Assembly: GCF_009296025.1 (NCBI RefSeq)
Contig: NZ_CP045178.1
Span: 6,634,001 to 6,698,000 of the forward strand
Direction: 5' to 3'
Length of the DNA stretch: 64,000 nt
From: Streptomyces tsukubensis
GTDB lineage: Bacteria; Actinomycetota; Actinomycetes; Streptomycetales; Streptomycetaceae
The translations under genes and the position numbers were made by a program. This document shows, piece by piece, positions 25,779-33,200 of the stretch. The notes under the pieces were generated by a model, which worked only from the letters and a program-made list of their open reading frames with translations, did no database searches and had not been told where the DNA came from. Positions within the stretch are counted from its first letter, which is position 1; each line of letters starts with the position of its first letter.

Positions 25779-27329
25779 GTGGTCGAGATCATTTCCTGGG
25801 TCCTCGTACCGGTGCTCTACCTCGGCGCGCTGGCCCTCTACCTGATGGTCGCCCCGGCCATCGCCCTGCTGCGCGGCCTCGCCCTGACGATGGAACTCCT
25901 CGCGGGCCACGTCCGGTTGCTGGTCGGCGTACTGTACCGGCGCACCCCCGAGTTCCGGACGCTGCCGCCCTACCGCCCGCAGGACGAGGACGTGAAGGCG
26001 TACCGCAACTACTTCTTCGGCCCCGGCTACCGCGACCTGCGCCAACTCCTCACCCTGGAACGCCGGTCGTACATACGGACGACCGGCGATTCCTTCCGGG
26101 CCGTCACCTCGGGGCAGTTCGTCACCCCGGCACGGCACCGGGCGTTCACGGTGCCGTACGGGCTGACGCTCCACCTCGGCCTGTGCCTGGGAGCGGCGAT
26201 GGCGCTGCCCCCGCTCGCCCTGCTGCTGGCGCTGCACGCGCTGCTCCTCGTCACACTGACGGGCGGGGCCAGGCTGGTCGCGGGGACCTTGCGGGCCACC
26301 GACAGGGCCGTGTTGCGGGTACGGCGGCTGCGGACAGGGATGCTCTGCCCGCACTGCTTCGAACGCGTCCCCTATCCCGCGTACGACTGCCCCCGCGCGA
26401 CCTGCCGCCGACGGCACGCGGACATCCGCCCCGGCACGTACGGAATCCTCCGGCGCCGCTGCGAGTGCGAAGAGCGGATGCCGACCCTGCTGATGCTGAT
26501 GAGCAGGGACGCGCGGCTCCAGGCGTTCTGCGTACACCCGAACTGCGAGAAACCGATGAATGCGGACGCGGGACACATGCCGGAGGCGGCTCTCCCCCTG
26601 ATAGGCGGCCAGGCCGCGGGGAAGACCCAGCTGATGGCGGCGATGCTCCTGGCGCTGGAGAACGCGGCAGCGGCGGGCGGCCCCGCGATCAAGCTCGCGG
26701 ACGACGAGTCGCACTCCAACTACCAGGTACTGCGCGAGGTCCTGCGCATGCAGGGCCACACCCGCGCCACTCAGAAGGCACTGCCCAGAGCCCACTCCTT
26801 CGTCCTCGGCAGCGGTCGCTCAGAACGTCTCATCCACCTCTTCGACACAGCGGGCGAGCGCTTCGTCAACCGAGAGGAGACGGACGCGCTGCGCTACGCC
26901 CGCGCGGCCCGCACCATCGTCTTCGTCCTGGACCCGATGTCGGTGAAGGCATTCTGGGCGGCACTGGACGCGGCGCCGGGCCCCCCGCTGGACCGCACCC
27001 TCGCGTCGACGGTCGACCCGGAGGACGTCTACGCCCCGTCGATCCAGACGGTGGACGCGATGAACGCGCCCCTGAAACGCTCCCGCCTGGCAGTCGCCAT
27101 CAGCAAGACGGACCTGCTGGCGGCACACGGCTTGCTCCCCGAGACCCTCGATGACAGTGCCCGCGCCCGCACCTGGCTCTGCGAGGAGCTGGGCCTGCGC
27201 AACCTCGTCCAGACGATGGAACACGACTTCCAGGAGGTGCGGTACTTCTACACGGCGGCGGTGGCCGACGAGGAGGCACGGGTGGACGCGAGCGTGGGGC
27301 GGTTCGTGGAGTGGTGTCTGCGGGAGTGA
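25779..27329 (+). CDS. Membrane-anchored zinc-ribbon GTPase (second GTPase)
   Basis: 516 residues from GTG 25779, six bases after the GAP1 stop. Two hydrophobic segments near the N-terminus (IISWVLVPVLYLGALALYLM, then about residues 125-165 with LCLGAAMALPPLALLLALHA) anchor it in the membrane. A zinc ribbon follows (CPHCFERVPYPAYDCP, then RRCECEE). GTPase motifs: G1 GGQAAGKT near 276-283, G3 DTAGE near 356, G4 SKTD near 443. It resembles the zinc-ribbon/double-GTPase family found with GAP1. With the soluble GTPase upstream it would form a membrane-tethered and soluble GTPase pair around GAP1. It is the last gene of the operon; a 34-bp tandem duplication covers its stop codon. Confidence 0.85.
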   Translation: MVEIISWVLVPVLYLGALALYLMVAPAIALLRGLALTMELLAGHVRLLVGVLYRRTPEFRTLPPYRPQDEDVKAYRNYFFGPGYRDLRQLLTLERRSYIRTTGDSFRAVTSGQFVTPARHRAFTVPYGLTLHLGLCLGAAMALPPLALLLALHALLLVTLTGGARLVAGTLRATDRAVLRVRRLRTGMLCPHCFERVPYPAYDCPRATCRRRHADIRPGTYGILRRRCECEERMPTLLMLMSRDARLQAFCVHPNCEKPMNADAGHMPEAALPLIGGQAAGKTQLMAAMLLALENAAAAGGPAIKLADDESHSNYQVLREVLRMQGHTRATQKALPRAHSFVLGSGRSERLIHLFDTAGERFVNREETDALRYARAARTIVFVLDPMSVKAFWAALDAAPGPPLDRTLASTVDPEDVYAPSIQTVDAMNAPLKRSRLAVAISKTDLLAAHGLLPETLDDSARARTWLCEELGLRNLVQTMEHDFQEVRYFYTAAVADEEARVDASVGRFVEWCLRE

Positions 27330-27363
27330 GGGGCGGCTCGTGGAGTGGTGTCTGCGGGAGTGC
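27296..27363 (+). repeat. 34-bp tandem duplication across the operon's last stop codon
   Basis: 27296-27329 (the last codons of the membrane GTPase, through TGA) is repeated at 27330-27363 with two differences. The second copy lies after the stop and would encode the same WCLRE ending. Looks like a recent duplication. Confidence 0.9.
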
Positions 27364-27452
27364 GGGGATCGGCGCGCCGATGGTTCGCCGCTCCGGCGGC
27401 CCGCCACATCGCCTGCGCCGGACGGGACCGCCCTCGCTCCCGGTTCCCCGGC

Positions 27453-28097
27453 TCAAGTCGGCGACCCGCCGCCTCCCACCGGCAGCTGCACCGTCGTGGT
27501 CACCCGTACCAGCGCCGGAGTACGAGGTGCCGAAGCGAAACCGAAGGTCACCGGTGGGGCCAGGGGTGCCAGTCCGCCGAGGTCCCTGCCGTCCATTACC
27601 GCGTGCGCTGAACGCAGGGTGTGCATGTCGCGCGCGCCGTACCACTCGCGGCGGCCCGCGCCCGCGCTGCCCGTCGTGCGTACCCCCGGCAGCAGTCGGG
27701 CGGGTACGTCGGCGAGCAGTGCCCAGCGTCTGCTGCGCGCGAGCGAGGGCGGGACGGCCCGCAGCAGCCACCCCAGCGAGGTCCTGCGGCCGGGCGTCAG
27801 ACGCAGGTCGAGCGTGCCCGCGGTCACCCGCCAGTCCGTGCCGGGCCCCGCCGTCTCGACGGTCACCGGCGCCACCGTGACGCGGTCGAAGGTGTACGTG
27901 GAGGCCACGAACTCCGCGACCCGGTCGGAAGGGGCCAGCAGGACGCGTTGCCCGTCCGGGTGCTGCACCATGACGTCGCTGAACGCCCCGAAAGGGGAGC
28001 GCGGCCAGCGGCCCAGCACCAGCCGGGTGCCGGACGTGGTACCCACCCCGGCGATCCAGCCGTCGAACAACAGACGCTCACGTCGCATACCGGTCAT
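27453..28097 (-). CDS. Conserved-looking hypothetical protein
   Basis: 214 residues from ATG 28097; ATG 28088 is an alternative, and an upstream in-frame start would add unlikely Arg/Pro-rich residues. The sequence is beta-rich with several amphipathic strands (LLFDGWIAGVGTTSGTRLVLGRW, RVTVAPVTVETAG, TDWRVTAGTLDLRLTPG) and no signal peptide, membrane helix or recognisable catalytic motif. I do not recognise the family. It is convergent with the GTPase operon and lies downstream of the lyase gene on the same strand with a 138-base gap, so it is probably an independent unit or loosely linked to the lyase. Confidence 0.65.
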   Translation of the reverse strand: MTGMRRERLLFDGWIAGVGTTSGTRLVLGRWPRSPFGAFSDVMVQHPDGQRVLLAPSDRVAEFVASTYTFDRVTVAPVTVETAGPGTDWRVTAGTLDLRLTPGRRTSLGWLLRAVPPSLARSRRWALLADVPARLLPGVRTTGSAGAGRREWYGARDMHTLRSAHAVMDGRDLGGLAPLAPPVTFGFASAPRTPALVRVTTTVQLPVGGGGSPT

Positions 28098-28235
28098 AGC
28101 GCACAGTCTGCCCCGGTGCCGGGTTCCGGGGGCCGCGCCCGGCCGGGAGAGCCACCGCCCTGGTTCCCGGCCGGGGAGATCCACCAGTGTGGTCCCGGCC
28201 GGGGGAGCCGCCGGTGTGGCCCCCGGCCAGGAGGT

Positions 28236-29633
28236 TCAGAGCTCCGCCAGCGCGGGCAGCAGATCCGACGCCACGGTGATCTCCTGCGTCAGCGGATGAT
28301 CCTCCCTGATCATCGGAAGGGTCCGCTGCGCCAGCCGCAGGGCGTCCCGCACCGGAGCATCGGGCAGCTCCGCGCCGCTCATCGTCAGGGCGCGTACGGC
28401 ACCTGTCAGCTCGCAGGCGAGGACCGTGCGGTACGAGGCGATGGCGGCTGTCGTCGCGTGGGCCGCCTGCGTGGAGAAGCTGGCGTGGTCCTCAAGGCCG
28501 CGGGAGATCACGGCCGTGCCGAGCGTCACCGGCGCCGCCGCGTGCCGCATCTGGCTGAGGGCGTCGTGGGCCAGGTACTCCAGGATCATGATGCCGGAGC
28601 TGCCAGCCGGCCCGTCGGCGAGGAACGGCGGGAGGCCGCTCAGGTCGGGCTCGACCAGGTCGCTCAGGCGCGCCGTGGAGAGTTCCGCGACGTGGTGGAC
28701 CGCGGCCCGGAAGTGGTCCAGGTCGAGGGCGAGGTGCGAGGTGGCGAAGTGGCCGTGGTGGTACACGTCACCTGTCTCCACGTCGATGAAGGGGTTCTCC
28801 GCCGCCGCGTTGATGTCGACGGTCAACGCCGTCTCCAGCGCGTCGGCCGCTTCCAGCGCGGGCCCCTGGACCTGCGGGAACGCGCGGAGTCCGAACGGGT
28901 CCTGAAGGCGCCGTCCCGGCGCGGGCTCGCTGTCCGCCCACAGCAGCCTGCGCATCTCGGACGCGCAGTGCACCGACCCCGGGTGCGGGCGCTGCGCGTG
29001 GACCCGCGCCGAGAACGCCTCGGGTGACCCGCCGAGCGCGCAGTACGACAGGGCCGTCACCGTGTGGCTGGCGCGCAGCAGCGTACGCAGGTCGCTCCAG
29101 GCGAGGACCGAGCGGGCGAGGGTCGCCGCGTTGCTGGAGATGAAGGCGAGGGCGTCACCCGGACTGACCGGGACCGGGGTGATCCCGCCCGTGCCCCACG
29201 GCCGCTCGCCCGCGAAGGTCAGGGCGATCTCCGCGAGCTGCCCCAGGTCCCCGGTGCCGATGGAACCGCGGGTGTGTGTCACGGGTACCGCGCCCACCCG
29301 CAGCGCCGTGGCGAGCGCCGTCAGCAGGCGCGGGTGGACGCCGCTGCCCGCAGCGGCGAGCTGGTTGAGGCGTATGACGAGCGTCGCCCGTACGAGGTCC
29401 TCGTCCGAGAGTTCGCCCGTGGTGCCCGCGTGGCTGCGGAGCAGGCGCAGACCGTGCTGGTCGGCGGCGTGCGGGTCGACGACCTCGTGCCTGTTCGCCC
29501 CGACTCCGGTGGTGCGACCATAGACAGCCCGTTTCGTCTCGCTGTCGCGCGCCACCTCGTAGGCGTGACCCGCCTGCTCCAGTGCCTTGCCGTCCAGCTC
29601 CACGGAGGCCCTGCGCCTGGCCACGCGGACCAC
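28236..29633 (-). CDS. HAL/PAL-fold aromatic amino acid lyase-like protein with altered MIO triad
   Basis: 465 residues from GTG 29633 (GAGGTG upstream). Family features: VYGRTTGVGAN, SHAGTTGELSDEDLVRATLVIRLNQLAAAGSGVHP, NPFIDVETGDVYHHGHFATSHLAL and AQAAHATTAAIAS. In histidine and phenylalanine ammonia-lyases the segment GSVGASGDLAP makes the MIO electrophile from Ala-Ser-Gly. Here the same place reads RGSIGTGDLGQLAE, so the triad is Gly-Thr-Gly or shortened, and the Ser is gone. It may therefore lack ammonia-lyase activity or do different chemistry. Length (usually ~510) is a little short. It is divergent from an MFS transporter across a region with a 12-bp palindrome, suggesting a co-regulated uptake/conversion pair for an aromatic or histidine-like compound. 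Confidence 0.85.
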   Translation of the reverse strand: MVRVARRRASVELDGKALEQAGHAYEVARDSETKRAVYGRTTGVGANRHEVVDPHAADQHGLRLLRSHAGTTGELSDEDLVRATLVIRLNQLAAAGSGVHPRLLTALATALRVGAVPVTHTRGSIGTGDLGQLAEIALTFAGERPWGTGGITPVPVSPGDALAFISSNAATLARSVLAWSDLRTLLRASHTVTALSYCALGGSPEAFSARVHAQRPHPGSVHCASEMRRLLWADSEPAPGRRLQDPFGLRAFPQVQGPALEAADALETALTVDINAAAENPFIDVETGDVYHHGHFATSHLALDLDHFRAAVHHVAELSTARLSDLVEPDLSGLPPFLADGPAGSSGIMILEYLAHDALSQMRHAAAPVTLGTAVISRGLEDHASFSTQAAHATTAAIASYRTVLACELTGAVRALTMSGAELPDAPVRDALRLAQRTLPMIREDHPLTQEITVASDLLPALAEL

Positions 29634-29697
29634 GTCGTCGCACCTCAGTCGGGAGCCGTCAATGCGGAGACGGTTACTGTCGATCGCTGCTCACCCC

Positions 29698-29735
29698 TTG
29701 ACACGTTTTCATTCATCGATGAACCTACATGAAAC
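29698..29735. promoter_or_regulatory. Palindromic operator candidate in the lyase/transporter divergent promoter
   Basis: The intergenic DNA here is markedly AT-richer than its surroundings. It has TTGACA at 29698-29703 and a perfect 12-bp palindrome TTCATCGATGAA at 29712-29723, flanked by an imperfect outer pair (GTTTTCAT and ATGAAAC). This fits an operator for a dimeric repressor controlling both directions. No regulator gene is adjacent. The -10 partner of TTGACA is not clear. Confidence 0.5.
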
Positions 29736-29863
29736 TTGTTATTCACTGCGTTGGCAAGGGTGCGGAGCGGGTGAGGTCTCCACCGCCTGTCGGACCGGAC
29801 CTGGCCGCACGTGGGCGAGACTGGGAAAGACAACTTCCACGTGGATAGGACCTTGGCGGGACG

Positions 29864-31216
29864 ATGCCTAAAAAAATGCTGGATCCTGTTCCGGAATCAA
29901 AGTCGGGACTCGTCCCCTTTGACGACGCGCCACTCAATAAATTCCACGTCAAGATCACCGCGCTCACCTTCGGGGCCAACTTCTCCGACGGTTATCAACT
30001 GGGCGTCATAGGTATCGCTTTGACGCTCATCGGGCCGCAGATGGGATTCGGTTCGGCCTGGGAGGGGCTGCTCGGGGCCTCGGCGCTCATCGGGATCTTC
30101 CTCGGCAGTATCACTCTCGGCTGGCTCGCCGACCGCATCGGGCGTCAGCAGCTCTACATGCTGAACTTCGTTCTGATCACCGTGGCCTCGATCGCCCAGT
30201 TCTGGGTCGAGGGGCCGATGCAGCTGTTCGTGCTGCGGCTCCTCATCGGTATCGGCATCGGCGCCGACTACGCCATCGGCCCGACGCTCGTGGCCGAATT
30301 CTGTCCCCGGCGCAGCCGAGGCTTTCTGCTGGCCTCGCTCACCGCCATGTGGACGATCGGCTACATCTGCTCCTTCTTCTTCGGCAACTACCTCATCGAC
30401 ATGGGCGGGGACGCCTGGCGGTGGCTGCTGGCCAGCAGCGCGCTCCCCTCCTTCGTGGTTCTGGTGATGCGCGTCGGTACCCCGGAATCGCCCCGCTGGC
30501 TGATCAGCAAGGGGCGGGTGGACGAGGCCCGCGCCGTCGTGGAGAAGTACATCGGCCGGCACGTCGACTTCGAATCCATCGCCTCCCTCGCGGCCGAGCC
30601 CGGCGCGGACAAGGCGCCCTCGGTCTCCTACCGGGCCCTGTTCAGCCCCGAGCAGTGGCGCAAGACCGCCTTCGGCGTCCTCTATTACAACTGTCAAGTC
30701 ATCCCGTACTTCGCCATTTATACGTTCCTGCCGATCGTCATGGCCAAGTTCGGCCTTGAGGGGGGATTCCTCGGTGACGGACTGCTGAATGTTTTCCTGC
30801 TGCTCGGCAGTATCGCTGGACTCTGGTTCGTCTCGCGTTTCTCGCGCCGCGGATTCGTTATCGGATCCTTTGTGGTGATGGCCGTTGCCCTGGGTCCCAT
30901 GGGTGTCTGGCCGAATGCGCCGAAGCTGTTGCTCTTCGTCCTCTTCCTGGTCTTCACCTTTATGATGTCGGCCTCCTCCAACCTCGACCAGGTCTATCCC
31001 CCCGAGCTTTTCTCAACGGCTCTGCGCAGTTCGGGAGTCGGTCTGCTCAACGGCCTCAGCCGGGTCGGTTCCGCCATCGGCACCTTTCTCCTGCCGATGA
31101 GCATCGACCATCTCGGCTTCTCGCCGTCCATGACGATCCTCAGCGTCTTCCTGGTCCTCGGAGCGGTGGTCTCCTTCGCCTGGGCGCCGGAGACCTCCGG
31201 CTCGACGCTGGACTGA
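29864..31216 (+). CDS. MFS transporter (sugar/aromatic-acid porter type)
   Basis: 450 residues from ATG 29864. Twelve hydrophobic segments are apparent. Conserved MFS signatures: GWLADRIGRQQLY between TM2 and TM3, the RLLIGIGIGADYAIGPTLVAEFCPRRSRG region, and ESPRWLISKGRVDEA after TM6. The pattern fits the SP and AAHS (aromatic acid:H+ symporter) branches. It is divergent from the lyase-like gene and shares its control region, so its substrate could be what that protein acts on; this is inference. Codon use here has somewhat more AT-ending codons than the neighbours (GTTATCAACTGG-type stretches), a mild hint of different origin. A hairpin and 8-bp repeats follow the stop. Confidence 0.85.
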   Translation: MPKKMLDPVPESKSGLVPFDDAPLNKFHVKITALTFGANFSDGYQLGVIGIALTLIGPQMGFGSAWEGLLGASALIGIFLGSITLGWLADRIGRQQLYMLNFVLITVASIAQFWVEGPMQLFVLRLLIGIGIGADYAIGPTLVAEFCPRRSRGFLLASLTAMWTIGYICSFFFGNYLIDMGGDAWRWLLASSALPSFVVLVMRVGTPESPRWLISKGRVDEARAVVEKYIGRHVDFESIASLAAEPGADKAPSVSYRALFSPEQWRKTAFGVLYYNCQVIPYFAIYTFLPIVMAKFGLEGGFLGDGLLNVFLLLGSIAGLWFVSRFSRRGFVIGSFVVMAVALGPMGVWPNAPKLLLFVLFLVFTFMMSASSNLDQVYPPELFSTALRSSGVGLLNGLSRVGSAIGTFLLPMSIDHLGFSPSMTILSVFLVLGAVVSFAWAPETSGSTLD

Positions 31217-31291
31217 CGGCTGGACGGCTGGACGGCTGGACGGCTGGACGGCTGGACGGCTGGACGGCTGGACGGCTGGACGGCTGGACGG
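31215..31291 (+). repeat. Nine perfect 8-bp tandem repeats at the transporter stop codon
   Basis: GACGGCTG is repeated nine times without error from 31215 to 31286, plus GACGG. The array begins inside the transporter stop codon (TGA 31214-31216). Being 8 bp, changes in copy number do not alter the protein, which has already ended. Confidence 0.95.
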
Positions 31292-31328
31292 GTCGACGGC
31301 CTGACCTGCCACATGAACCCGTCCAGCC
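31282..31328 (+). terminator. Hairpin formed with the end of the 8-bp repeat
   Basis: GGCTGGACGGGT (31282-31293) pairs perfectly with ACCCGTCCAGCC (31317-31328) around a 23-base loop. CGTCCAGCC recurs near 31336-31345, so several repeat units upstream can pair with two downstream copies. Probably a terminator or 3' stabilising structure for the transporter mRNA. Confidence 0.55.
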
Positions 31329-31447
31329 TCGGGCGCCCGTCCAGCCACATACGCCCGCCAGGCCACAGACGTCTTCCCCGGTCGATGCCATACCGCGTGT
31401 CACTCTGGGCACTCGTACGTCCGGGACCACCCGAGGAGACGTGACAC

Positions 31448-33064
31448 GTGCCGCACGAGCAGCCACCCCAGCCGGCAGCCGTCCCCTCGGCGCTCACCGA
31501 GGAACGCAGACTCAAGAAAGACCTCGGGTTCTGGGGCCTGACCTCGATCGGGTTCTCCAACATCCTCGGCTCGGGCTGGCTGTTCGCCGCGATGTACGCC
31601 GCTCAGACCGCGGGCCCCGCCGCCCTCCTGTCCTGGATCGGCGCCGGAGCGCTCTGCGCACTGGTGGCACTGGTGATGGTGGAGCTCGGCGCCACCCGCC
31701 CCGAGGGTGGCGGTACCGTGCGATGGCCGCTGTACGCGAGCGGCCGGCTCGTCGGAACGGTGGTCGGCTGGTCGGTGCTGCTGTCGGTCGGCGGTACGGC
31801 GGCGGAGATCAGCGCGATCATGCAGTACGCGGCGCACTACGTTCCCGGGCTGTACGACAGCGGCAGGATCACCGGATCAGGGCTCGCCGTCGCGTCCGGG
31901 CTGAGTGTGCTGCTGACGGCGCTCAACTGGTTCGCCGTCAGGATGTTCGCCCGGCTCAACAACCTGGTGACCCTCTTCAAGATCGCCGTACCCGTCATCA
32001 CCGTCATCGCGCTCTTCCTCTCGGGAACCCACGCGGGTCGCCTCACCGACCACGGCGGCTTCGCGCCCTACGGCTACGCGGCCTGCCTGACCGCTCTCGC
32101 GGGAGGCGGCATCGTCTACTCGGTCAACGGCTTCCAGGCACCCCTCGACTTCTCGGGCGAGGCCCGCAACCCCAGGCGAACCGTGCCCGCCGCCGTACTC
32201 ACCGGCATCGGCCTGGCCGTCCTCGTCTATCTCGTCCTCCAACTCGCCTTCCTCTACACCGTGCCCGACTCACTGCTCGGCCACGGCTGGCGGGGAGTCA
32301 ACTTCGAGTCACCGTTCGGGCAGCTCGCCCTCGTGGTCAACCTGCACTGGCTGGCCACGCTGCTCTACGCCGACGCGGTGGTGTCCCCGGGCGGCTCGGC
32401 CTACGTCGGAGTGGCGATCGACGCGAGGCACACCTACGCACTCTCCAAGAACGGCCTGCTCCCGCGCTTCTTCATGCGCATCGACCCCCGTTCCGGGATG
32501 GCCCGCAGAGCCCTGGTGCTCAATCTGGTGGTGATCGTCCTCTTCATGCTGCCCTTCGGCGGCTGGCAGGAGATCGTCAGCGTGATGGGCGACATGTATC
32601 TGCTCATCTACGCCTCCTCCGCGGTGGCCGCCGCCGCGTTCCGTGCCCACGACAGGGAACGCGGGGTGCACCGGACCGAAGGACGGGTGCCAGGGGTCCG
32701 GTGGATCGCGCCGGTCAGCTTCGTCGTGGCCGGCGAGTTCGTCTACTGGTCGGGCTGGCACCAGTTGCGGCTCGCACTGCCGCTGATCCTGATCGGCGTC
32801 CCGCTCTATCTGTTCCTGCGACGCGACGAGCAGAGCCGCGCGCGGCGGGAGGAACTCAGGAACGGCGCCTGGATCGTCGTACTCCTCCTCGCGCTGACCC
32901 TGCTGTCCTGGCTCGGCAGCTTCGGCGGCAGCGGACGGCTGCCCGCACCCTACGACTCGGTCGCGGTCGGTGCTGTGGCCCTCGCCGTCTTCGCCTGGGC
33001 GGTCCGTTCCGGCGCCGCCCACCTCAGAAGCGGAGTCACATCTTCCGGTGCTGTCACGCCCTGA
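31448..33064 (+). CDS. APC-superfamily amino acid permease
   Basis: 538 residues from GTG 31448, with GAGGAG at 31433-31438. The first core helix has the APC hallmark LGFWGLTSIGFSNILGSGWLF (unwound Gly-Ser-Gly region), and GGGIVYSVNGFQAPLDFSGEARNPRRTVP is the conserved TM6 to loop segment. Twelve or more membrane helices are apparent. It imports an amino acid or amine by proton coupling (family knowledge); the substrate is not visible. The Pro-rich N-terminus is cytoplasmic. It stands alone, 230 bases after the MFS gene and 136 before the FUSC gene. Confidence 0.86.
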   Translation: MPHEQPPQPAAVPSALTEERRLKKDLGFWGLTSIGFSNILGSGWLFAAMYAAQTAGPAALLSWIGAGALCALVALVMVELGATRPEGGGTVRWPLYASGRLVGTVVGWSVLLSVGGTAAEISAIMQYAAHYVPGLYDSGRITGSGLAVASGLSVLLTALNWFAVRMFARLNNLVTLFKIAVPVITVIALFLSGTHAGRLTDHGGFAPYGYAACLTALAGGGIVYSVNGFQAPLDFSGEARNPRRTVPAAVLTGIGLAVLVYLVLQLAFLYTVPDSLLGHGWRGVNFESPFGQLALVVNLHWLATLLYADAVVSPGGSAYVGVAIDARHTYALSKNGLLPRFFMRIDPRSGMARRALVLNLVVIVLFMLPFGGWQEIVSVMGDMYLLIYASSAVAAAAFRAHDRERGVHRTEGRVPGVRWIAPVSFVVAGEFVYWSGWHQLRLALPLILIGVPLYLFLRRDEQSRARREELRNGAWIVVLLLALTLLSWLGSFGGSGRLPAPYDSVAVGAVALAVFAWAVRSGAAHLRSGVTSSGAVTP

Positions 33065-33200
33065 GGGGAGCAGCGGGGACCGAGCGGGGCCGACCGGCCG
33101 ACAGGTGCCCTGACCGGCTCCGATCCCTCGGGTACTGGTCATGCGATGCTGTGCGTACCCGGAACTGGGCGGCGAGAAGTCAGGGGAGTACGGCAGCGCT

